NCBI GenBank assembly: GCA_964017235.1
Contig: OZ024929.1
Span: forward strand, 65,691,603-65,755,602
Direction: 5' to 3'
Origin: Sabellastarte sp. h YS-2021
Lineage: Eukaryota > Annelida > Polychaeta > Sabellida > Sabellidae
Length of the DNA: 64,000 bases
The first letter of the stretch is position 1. The number at the start of each line of letters is the position of its first letter. A program made the translations under genes and the position numbers. Below, piece after piece: positions 56,262-64,000 of the stretch. A model generated the notes under the pieces. It did no database searches. It saw only the letters and a list, made by a program, of their open reading frames with translations, and was not told the origin of the DNA.

Positions 56262-57596
56262 CCCCCACAGGGATCTCTTCAACCTGAATCTACATGCTTG
56301 GCTCCTAGAGCCACAGCCATTCAACAAGCAGGGTTCTCTGATGAAGTGGCAGCAAGAATTGAGGCTCCTCAGAGACGCTCAACCAGAGCTGTCTATGAGT
56401 CAAAGTGGGCCGTTTTTGTCAGATGGTGTGAGGACAATAATGTGGACTTCCGTTCTCCATCTATAAAACAGATTGCGGACTTCCTCCTTTCCCTGTTTCA
56501 GGAGAAACGCCTTCAGCCTAGCACTATTGAGGGCTGTAGAACGGCTATAGCTGACAAAGTGGGCAATGACAAAATAAACATCAGCAAGGATGAAAATTTG
56601 ACTAGGTTGCTGGATAGCTTTCATAGGGATAAACCTAAAGGTAGGCGGGGTATTCCTTCTTGAAATCTGTCCCTGGTCCTCCACCAGCTTACTAAACCTC
56701 CCTTTGAACCTCTTAGGAAGGCTTCTCTGAAGCATCTCACTTTTAAGACTGTCTTCCTTCTAGCTCTAGGCTCCGGGAAGAGAAGGAGCGAAATCCATGC
56801 CTGGGTCCACAGAAACATCAGGCATCAAGAGGATTGGGCAAATGTTTCACTCTATCCTGACTCTATTGCCTCTTTCAGGTCAAAGTTGAAGTCATACCTC
56901 TTTGGAAAAGCATACCCACCCTAAATTTCCAATCTCCTTTCTGCTTTCTCCGCGGTGCTGACCCCTGCAATGTCTCTGGTTTTTGAATATTGAACAATGT
57001 TTTTGTGTGATGCGCCTTAGAGTCTGTCTTTTGACAGAGATTAAGCGCTATAAAAGTGCTATTAGAATTAGAATTAGAATTATCCTTTGCCAGGTTTTAT
57101 TTCCAAGAATCACCTGGCCAAGGAGGGTCCAGGTTGCGTGGCTCCGGTTATCATCCCGGCCTTAGCTCCTACTCTGGACAGATCTCTTAAGGAGGATAGA
57201 ACTCTTTGTCCAGTTAGGGCCTTGCTTTATTATTTGGACAAGACCAAGGACCTCCGGGCCAGCAAGGAATTGGTCTTTGTCTCTTTTAGGAAGAGTTTTA
57301 AGAAGGACATTGTCCCTGCCACCGTCTCTTCCTGGATAAAGCAGACAATTGTCTTATGCTACCAACTTTCAGATGAACAGGTTCAAACCTTGCACCAAGT
57401 TCGGGCTCATGATGTCCGTGCCTTCGCGGCTTCCAAAGCCTTCCAAGGAGGTGTTCCCTTAGATCAGATCTTATCAGCCTGTCATTGGAAGTCTCACAAC
57501 ACTTTTACTCAGTTCTATCTGAAGGATGTGGCCTGGGCTGACTCAGACTTATACCATTTGGGACCTGTAGTCGCTGCGCAGCAAATTAGGGAGTAG
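56262..57596 (+). pseudogene. DIRS-8 tyrosine recombinase, split by LINE fragment
   Basis: The frame overlaps the RT end (LAPRATAIQQAGFS, EAPQRRSTRAVYESKW) with TTG where DIRS-1 and -5 have the presumed ATG. TGA at 56661-56663 replaces Trp in GIPSW. After SLYP a 222 bp LINE piece intrudes; the recombinase resumes at 57087 and ends at 57596. Because insert plus duplication is 228 bp (76 codons), the frame is unchanged across it, though the LINE piece adds its own stop. HDVRAFAAS, HWKSHNTFTQFY and the end VVAAQQIRE are intact. Confidence 0.9.
56859..57080 (+). mobile_element. LINE 3' fragment with TSD TATCCT
   Basis: Encodes the last residues FRSKLKSYLFGKAYPP and stop, then GCGCCTTAGAGTCTG...GAGATTAAGCGCTATAAAAG and a (TTAGAA)n tail. 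The same 3' end closes the longer LINE at 47528. Six bases TATCCT flank it (56853-56858 and 57081-57086). A classical 5'-truncated insertion of a related family member. Confidence 0.9.
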
Positions 57597-57799
57597 CCTT
57601 GAGACTTCCATGTATATATTATGTATATATATATAGATGTACATATGTTGTTTTCCTGCAGTCTGTCTTGCTCCCACAGGATGGATGAGGGAATAGTCTA
57701 ATTTTTTCCCCTACACCACTTCCTTAGGAATCCTTGGGACAGAACTCCTGTTCTCGCTCCTCCTATCTAGTAATTTTCAGATTATTCTGAAAAAAAGAA

Positions 57800-57823
57800 G
57801 GGGGGGGGGGGGGGGGGGGGGGG
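57800..57823 (+). other. G24 run in DIRS-8
   Basis: Lies about 200 bp after the recombinase stop, preceded by an A-rich spacer, in the same relative position as in DIRS-1 and DIRS-5. Confidence 0.85.
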
Positions 57824-57954
57824 CAGCATAGCCAAGGTTGTTGGGACATCTGTCTAGGTGTACTTATCCTCTGGCTTCAGGAAATGTTTCGGGAGTTCGG
57901 GCTTTAGTCCCCTTTTTCTTAGAGCTACCCTCCAGCCACTGGGTAGGTATTCTG

Positions 57955-58048
57955 CATTGGTCCACTTACCTAGATATATTAACGCAATAAAATGGAAAAT
58001 TTAATAGTTTAATTAAATTTTTATAAGATAATATCTTACCTAGCGGAC
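57955..58048 (+). repeat. DIRS-8 ICR
   Basis: Contains GGTCCACTTACCTAGATATA (inverse of the left end) followed by GCAATAAAATGGAAAATTTA and AATATCTTACCTAGCGGAC, which should mirror the lost right end. It therefore preserves information about the missing terminus. Confidence 0.8.
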
Positions 58049-58410
58049 TTCGTTTAAATTTTCAACTCACAGGGTATCTAAGAAATGTACTCTTGGCAAT
58101 TTTCAAAAAAATTTCCCCTCCAGAAAAATGGCGGCCATTTTGAATTTTCGAATTTTTGCCAAAAACAAACCACAAATTTTCTTCTATCTCCTTAACTGTG
58201 CGAGATAGAGCGATTTCGTCAAAATTTTCGACCCACAGGGTATCTGAGCAATGTAGTCTTGGCAATTTTCAAAAAATTTTCCCCTCCAGAAAAATGGCGG
58301 CCATTTTGTATTTTAAAATTTTTGCCAAAAAATGGAAAAACACAAATTTCCTTCTATCTCCTTAACCGTGCGAGATAGAGCGATTTCGTCGAAAATTTCG
58401 ACCCACATTA
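58049..58410 (+). repeat. P4-type 169 bp array units inside the DIRS-8 end
   Basis: Two units (AAAATGGCGGCCATTTTG at 58126 and 58295). They abut the DIRS-8 ICR directly and are followed by GTAATAAAATTGACTCGG, apparently DIRS DNA again. This points to insertion or recombination between the two repeat types. Confidence 0.8.
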
Positions 58411-58500
58411 TAGCGTAATAAAATTGACTCGGAAGAGTCCCACCTTGCCTCCCCGCTGTTTACAGCTGAGGGGTAGGTTTAAAAAATTTCAACGAGAAAG

Positions 58501-59087
58501 TAGGGCAATTGGTCAGGCCAACTATAAATGTCTATTTTTCTTAGACGTTGGCCATGATGCCTTGTGGCCATCTGAGTACAGCATTGAGTCCCACATGGTA
58601 AGCTTGTAGCTTATAAAAGCTACATTAAAGTAATTAAAATTTTCAAATTTAGTGACTAAATTATTCTAAATCCCATATCTGTAGTGCCCCTAAAAGACAT
58701 AAGACTATCATTTGTAAGTTTTGTTTGAAGGACTGTAGTCACAGAAGAAAGAACATTGTCCTTCAACACGATTTCCAATGAAAGGGGTATAAAAACACAA
58801 AAGCTTTTCATGATAAGAGTGCTTGGATTAAACAGCCTACATATGGTCTTCATTATAAAGAAACTTAATCCCCTGTTTCAAGTAAGTCTAATCTCAGTGG
58901 GACCTTTGCCTTTAAATGTAATCTTATAGTCACATAGAAGTCATCAAACATCCCAAAGTATCATAATCTCCTACTAAACATATAAATGTTTACTTGTATC
59001 ATTTAAAAATTATTTACACAAAATGTGAAAGGAAGACGGATTTCCCTTAAAAACTTCCCAAATACTTTCAGATGTTTTAGATGAATT
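58501..59087. other. Unassigned DNA with one possible exon
   Basis: A 53 bp segment 58545-58597 sits between TATTTTTCTTAG and ATG|GTAAGC and would read DVGHDALWPSEYSIESHM in one frame. I do not recognise it and there is no partner exon nearby, so it is only a candidate. Nothing else is recognised here. Confidence 0.3.
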
Positions 59088-59418
59088 AAGCGTCCCGCAA
59101 GGGACGCTTTTTTGTGTATGGGAGAAAATCAGGCTCCACATGTCGTTTTCCTTATAACTCGGTGGCCGTTGGGCGGATTCTTTTCAAATTTGGCAGGTGT
59201 ATGCAGTAGCCTTGGGGAATTTTTTTTAATATGCTGCAGTGACATTTCGACCAATCAGAGAGGTCACATGACCAAAAATGTCTTTTTTCGATGGGTAAGC
59301 TTCTCCGGATGATAACTTGAAAGGGATTTTATCAATTCACCTGAAACTTGGCAAATACATTCATTTTATTAAAATCTGGAAATCATTAGATTTTGGCATT
59401 GATTGGTTAAGAAATGGC
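59088..59418 (+). mobile_element. P1-3: 5' fragment of a P1 element
   Basis: Begins with the perfect hairpin AAGCGTCCC-GCAA-GGGACGCTT and follows the P1-2 leader closely to GGTTAAGAAATGGC, then switches to inverted P3 array. Its array and 3' end are missing. Confidence 0.85.
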
Positions 59419-61255
59419 GTTTTATAAGTGATTTACTCAACATTGAGAACTTCAAAGTAGCTATTACTCAGCTATGCAATGAGTCACAGGTCTGTAACTT
59501 CACTATGTTATAGCTGACCCCAAAATAGGTGAATAACATATTGCAACAAAATACTCTAAATGCAATAATTTCCAAGTTATAAGCGATTTACTCAACAGTG
59601 ATAACCTAAAAGTAGCTATTACTCAGCTATGCCATGAGCTACAGGTCTGAAATTTTACTATGTTATAGCTGACCCAAAAGTAGGTGAACAACATATTTAA
59701 GCAAAATACTGTAAATGCAATACTTTTCAAGTTACAACTGATTTACTCAATAGTGATGACCTAAAAGTAGCTATTACTCAGCTATGCCATGAGCTACAGG
59801 TCTGAAATTTTACTATGTTATTTAGCTGACCCAAAAGTAGCTGAATAACATATTTATACTAAATTCTCTAAATGCAATAGTTTTGCAATTACAACTGATT
59901 TACTCAATAGTGAGAACCTCAAAGTAGTTATTACTCAGCTATGCAATGAGCTACAGGTCTGAAATTTTACTATGTTATAGCTGACCCAAAAGTAGGTGAA
60001 CAACATATTTAAGCAAAATACTGTAAATGCAATACTTTTCAAGTTACAACTGATTTACTCAATAGTGATGACCTAAAAGTAGCTATTACTCAGCTATGCC
60101 ATGAGCTACAAGTCTGAAATTTTACTATGTTATAGCTGACCCAAAAGTAGCTGAATAACATATTTATACGAAATTCTCTAAATGCAATAGTTTTCCAATT
60201 ACAACTGATTTACTCAATAGTGAGAACTTCAAAGTAGCTATTACTCAGCTATGCAATGAGCCACAGATCTGAAACTTCACTATGTTATAGCTGATCCCAA
60301 AATAGGTGAATAACATATTGAAACAAAATACTCTAAATACAATAGTTTCCAAGTTATAAGCGATTTACTCAACAGTGATAACCTAAAAGTAGCTATTACT
60401 CAGCTATGCCATGAGCTACAGGTCTGAAATCTTACTATGTTATAGCTGACCCAAAAGTAGCTGAATAACATATTTATACGAAATTCTCTAAATGCAATAG
60501 TTTTGAAGTTATAAGCGATTTACTCAACAGTGATAACCTAAAAGTAGCTATTACTCAGCTATGCCATGAGCTACAGGTCTAAAATTTTACTATGTTATAG
60601 CTGACCCAAAAGTAGCTGAATAACATATTTATACGAAATTCTCTAAATGCAATAGTTTTTAAGTTACAAGTGATTCTACTCATGATGGAAGTTACTGAAA
60701 AGCCCAAAAGTAGCTATTACTCACTTAGCTATTGAGACAGGCACCCAACTTACTCACCATATTGTAGCTATGAAAAAAGTAGCTGAATAACATATTTTAA
60801 CAAAATGCTCTAAATGCAACACTTTTCAAGTTATAAATGATTTTATGCATGATTTCATGAATTTTAATGCATTAAAAAAATTTATTAAAAAAAAAGTAAG
60901 ACAGATCCAGGTCTCATACTCACACAAGAGAATCTACCTCTGGCCTAGTACATATATGCAAGATATGAGAGAAATCCCTGCAATAGTCACTGAGAAAATT
61001 GTGATTAAGTGTTGAAATTTTCACACTTTTGGTGGGGGTACCCCCTTTGTAATGTCTCTAGCAAACAGACGAACAGACAGATTTGCATGCCTTGAACAAT
61101 TTTTCATCCTCGATAGATAAGGTATCTTTTAAAAAAAACAGCACGTCTCTAGGCCTTGTAGTTTTGGAGGAGAAGTTGTTCACGCGTACGCCCACGCTGC
61201 AGAGTGACAACATAATGTCAGCTGACTGACGAGTCAGCTGACATAATAAAAAACA
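59419..61255 (-). mobile_element. P3-3: inverted P3 element, 3' truncated
   Basis: Read on the minus strand it starts at about 61250 with ATGTCAGCTGACTCGTCAG and the GGGGGTACCCCC palindrome, then about nine 155 bp monomers. It stops at the P1-3 junction. The block GTTGGGTGCCTGTCTC occurs only once (about 60740), so the higher-order duplication of P3-2 is absent. Confidence 0.82.
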
Positions 61256-61269
61256 TCAAACAAAAATAG

Positions 61270-61966
61270 CATCAGAGATGCCCGTACCCCACAGCCTGGG
61301 GAAATAGTTTTCTACACCAGGAGATATAGAAGTAGTAAAACAGTACAAAGATCAGGATACTTTCAGAGCAGTGTCAGTTATATTAAATTCCAACTAATGT
61401 TTAAGTGAAGAAAATAATATCTAAGAGAAAGAGAATGTATGTAAAGATAAAGCAATAAAATAAGACAATTCAATAGCAAGATGACAGCATTAATCAATAA
61501 ACTAAAAATTATGAAGCTGTAAAATTTATTAACTGGAGAACAGCTGTGAATGGAAATAGCACAATTATGTAAAAGTACATATAATAATCAGCTGCAGCAA
61601 TCTATACATCTTTGTCAGCAATCCATACATCTTAAGAGAAATATGTGAAGGTGAACACACTTTGGCCGAGCCAAAGTTAACGGTTACACCACAATGCACA
61701 CCTACACCCCCTAACCAATGTCCCTACAAAGTGTCAACCATCTACACCTTATGGAATCCAAGAAAGACCCTGGATAAGATTTTAAAACTCATGGTCACTA
61801 AGACAAGGTCAAAGGTCAAATCAAGATCATACCATAATGTTGCATACCTTCAACTCCTAACCAATTTCCATACCAAGTATCAACTTCCTACACCTTACGG
61901 TTTCTGAGATATAGCCCTGACAAGATTTTATAGGTCAAGATCACTACAGCAAGTTCAAAGGTCACA
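61270..61966 (-). mobile_element. P5 element, inverted, 5' part lost
   Basis: Inverse of the P5 tail (61275-61600 against 13620-13915) plus two P5 units (CCGTAAGGTGTAGGAAGTTG at about 61900, minus strand). It is cut at 61966/61967 by the CTAG end of an inverted P4 element. Confidence 0.75.
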
Positions 61967-63246
61967 CTAGAAATAGGACGCCCTGTTGATAGTAGCTGCG
62001 ACATATGAATAGAAACAGGATAGCATAGAAGAACACACATTATCATGTGTAATGTCCACCCCATGAACCTTTTGCCAAAATTGTACAGTAGTCTTACAAG
62101 ACCCTGTTTCATTTGTGAAATATATCAATGATGGTTAAATATTTATTAGTGTACATGTAAATTATTTCAGCTTCATGCCTTTTTGCATTGGTTGGGTCGA
62201 AAATTTTGACGAAATCACTCTATATTGCACGGTTAAGAAGATAGAAGCAAATTTCTGTTTTTCTATTTTTGGCAAAAATTTGAAAATTCAAAATGGCCGC
62301 CATTTTTGGGAAGAGGAAAATTTTTTGAAAATTGCCAAGAGTACATTTCTTAGATACCCTATGGGTCGAAAATTTCACCGAAATAACTCTATTTTGCACG
62401 GTTAAGGCAAATTTGTGTTTTTCCATTTTGGGCCAAAATTCGAAAATTCAAAATGGCCGCCATATGTGGGGAGGGGAAATTTTTTTGAAAATTGCCAAGA
62501 GTACATTTCTTAAGATACCCTGTGGGTCGAAAATTGCGACGAAATCGCTCTATCTCGCATGGTTAAGGAGATAGAAGCAAATTCGTGTTTTGCCATTTTT
62601 GGCAAAAATTCGAAAATTCAAAATGGTCGCCATTTTTGGGGAGGGGAAATTTTTTTGAAAATTGCTGAGAGTGCATTTCTGAGACAATCTGTGGGTCGAA
62701 AATTTCGACGAAATCGCTCTATCTCACACGGTTAAGGAGATAGAAGCAATTTTGTGTTTTGCCATTTTTGGGGAAAATTCGAAAATTCAAAATGGCCGCC
62801 ATTTTTGGGGAGGGGAAAATTTTTTGAAATTACCAAGAGTACATTCCTTAGATACCCTGTGGGTCGAAAATTTCAACGAAATCGCTCTATCACACGGTTA
62901 AGGAGATAGAAGCAAACTTGTGTTTTGCCATTTTTGGCAAAAATTCAAAATGGCCGTCATTTTTGGGGAGGGGAAAATTTTTTTTAAATTGCCAAGAGTA
63001 CAATGCTCAGATACCCTGCGGGTCGAAAATTTTGACGAAATCGCTCTATCTCGCACGGTTAAGGAGATAGAAGCAAATTTGTGTTTTGCCATTTTTGGCA
63101 AAAATTCGAAAATTCAAAATGGCCGCCATTTTTGGGGAGGGGAAAATTTTTTGAAAACTGCAAAGATGACATTCCTTAGATACCCTGTGGGCGAAAATTT
63201 CAACTAAATCGCTATATCTCGCACGGTTAAGGAGATAGAAGCAAAT
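61967..63246 (-). mobile_element. P4-3: inverted P4 element, cut by DIRS-9
   Basis: From the CTAG terminus at 61967 it carries the P4 tail (inverse of 55900-56140, over 90 percent identical by eye) and about seven 169 bp monomers up to 63246, where the DIRS-9 end starts. The 5' part is beyond DIRS-9. Confidence 0.85.
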
Positions 63247-64000
63247 TTGCAAATTTTAATTTGTAAATTAAATTTTTATTAGTTAATACCTTACCTAACA
63301 GACGATAGTTATTGTCCGGCGCCAGCCGGTCCCGCCAAACGCCAGAAAAAGACGTCCTGAGTTTCACCTCCGGCCGGACCGGTACTCTCCAATCCACTCG
63401 CCAGGTGGCCTAGTTCCTGCTTTATTCGCCAGAGGGACGTGACGTCATAGCATCTTTTTCATCCCAAATTAAATTAACTGAAGCTGAAAAGCGGGGAAGG
63501 CCGGGTGGGAATCTCCCGTCTGTTAGGTAAGGTATTAACTAATAAAAATTTAATTTACAAATTAAAATTTGCAATTTTATTGCGTTAATACATCTTACCT
63601 AACAGACGATAGCTAGAATAACTACCCAGTGGAAGGAGGGCAGCTTCCTCAGGATTAGAAGGAACTCTAGAAATAGGCACGTAACTCTGGCCCGGCTGAT
63701 AAAGAAGCTCCAAAATGCTCCTTAAGGTACCAAGCAGTCCCCCCCCCCCCCCCCCCCCTTTTTTCTGCTCTGAGAGGAGGAAGAGAGAAGAGTTCAGTTC
63801 TAGAGATTCCATTTACCTTGTAAGAGTGGAATAATGGTCTCATACTCAGTGCCTCAGGCAACCTAGTAAAAAACCTTAACTATTATGTACACTATTTACA
63901 AAATAGGAGCCAAGAAGGTTTATTGGTGGATCTGCTGTGCAGCCACCACTGGACCTAAGTGAAAAAGCTCCGAATCTGCCCACGCAACATCTTTAAGGTA
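63247..64000 (-). mobile_element. DIRS-9: 3' end of a DIRS element, minus strand
   Basis: Read on the minus strand the window cuts the element in the recombinase; then come a G20 run (63739-63758), ICR (about 63520-63607), TGACGTCA-bearing segment and right inverted repeat ending at 63247. It is the same subfamily as DIRS-5 (TCTGTTAGGTAAGG core) and provides an unduplicated version of that tail. Confidence 0.9.
63920..64000 (-). CDS. DIRS-9 tyrosine recombinase, C-terminal end
   Basis: The last 26 residues and TAA (63920-63922) are present: YLKDVAWADSELFHLG, then PVVAAQQIHQ. The Tyr at the window edge is the presumptive nucleophile by alignment with FTQFYLKD in the other copies. The frame is open as far as the window shows; the rest lies beyond 64000. 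Confidence 0.9.
   Translation of the reverse strand, partial: YLKDVAWADSELFHLGPVVAAQQIHQ

Larger units (their letters stand above)
52149..56466 (+). pseudogene. DIRS-8 RT-RNase H, split by P4-2
   Basis: Cys clusters CGSCSYCNR, KICERCIVC, CPTCQKC open the gene; RT follows in another frame (FYNRLFLVSKPNNKWRP, LQQGEWVTSLDFSE). A small deletion at about 52733 removes DAYFHIP; then FGLLTAPLEF, HQYLDDRLVRAP (Trp to Arg after YLDD), LQLFTDASNEGWGAH, IPGHLNVIADKLSR, VDLFATRFNHKLP. At 53975 the P4 element begins; RT resumes at 56143 (LIAPGWPNMPWFWDL) and ends at 56466. Multiple frame breaks show that it decayed before or after the insertion. Confidence 0.88.
49765..58500 (+). mobile_element. DIRS-8: DIRS element with two nested insertions
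   Basis: Left end with TTTTATTGTGTTAATATATC and a CGCGCGCATGCGC-rich repeat, gag, RT-RNase H, recombinase, G24 run and ICR (about 57955-58048). P4-2 (53976-56142) splits the RT and a LINE fragment (56859-57080) splits the recombinase. The ICR runs into 169 bp array units at 58049; a DIRS-like remnant (58426-58500, GAGTCCCACCTTGCCTCCCC) follows, and the right terminal repeat is missing. Its end core CTTACCTAGTGGACC differs from the other subfamilies. Confidence 0.88.

Overview
This is eukaryotic DNA, almost certainly from a metazoan and most plausibly a marine invertebrate; a mollusc is my best guess but is not proven. The reasons are DIRS-type tyrosine-recombinase retrotransposons, a LINE reverse transcriptase ending in the YADD box, a tRNA-derived SINE, short non-autonomous elements built around 130-170 bp tandem arrays, and two intron-flanked exons that look like the end of a proteasome beta-4 (PSMB4) gene. 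No prokaryotic operons, Shine-Dalgarno sites, rRNA or CRISPR are visible. The window is essentially a nest of mobile elements around one host gene end.

Layout, left to right: ends of two repeat elements and a DIRS recombinase scrap (1-335); DIRS-1 (498-6880, + strand, nearly full length) inside a ~220 bp tandem repeat; DIRS-2 (7896-12622, decayed, recombinase lost) inside a 145 bp repeat called P5 here; unassigned DNA and the P5 tail (12809-14089); DIRS-3 (14090-15417, 5' truncated); PSMB4-like exons (15542-15658 and 16027-16116); P1 element (16635-18063); an unassigned CGGAT-rich block with a TATA-like box (18390-19307); DIRS-4 (21120-19440, minus strand, dead RT); P2 satellite array (21121-23264); P3 element (23398-24873); DIRS-5 (24874-29121, 5' truncated, with a tandemly duplicated tail); a second P3 (29389-32424); unassigned DNA; a second P1 (34177-42394) split by DIRS-6 (35260-40972); DIRS-7 (42718-48359) split by a LINE; a SINE with a 13 bp target duplication (48362-48602); P4 array; DIRS-8 (49765 to about 58500) split by a second P4 and by a LINE fragment; a P1 fragment fused to an inverted P3; inverted P5 and P4 elements; and DIRS-9 (63247-64000, minus strand, running off the window).

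Where readable, each DIRS element has the order left inverted terminal repeat, gag-like gene, RT-RNase H gene, tyrosine recombinase (YR) gene, an optional 20-27 bp G run, an internal complementary region (ICR) holding copies of both element ends, and right inverted terminal repeat. The recombinase frame opens inside the end of the RT gene, so the two proteins share DNA. Four subfamilies can be told apart by their terminal sequence. Every copy carries frameshifts or stops, so none looks autonomous as read.

The clearest results are: (1) removing DIRS-1, -2 or -6 restores the exact phase of the tandem repeat each sits in, which fixes both ends to the base and shows integration without target duplication; (2) four or five small element families share an architecture of short asymmetric inverted ends, a 3' hairpin and often a CTAG end around long tandem arrays, matching what is known of Helentron-associated (pearl/HINE) elements; (3) several of the satellite monomers appear to share one ancestral core; (4) a conserved RT/YR overlap with the recombinase ATG embedded in a conserved RT motif.
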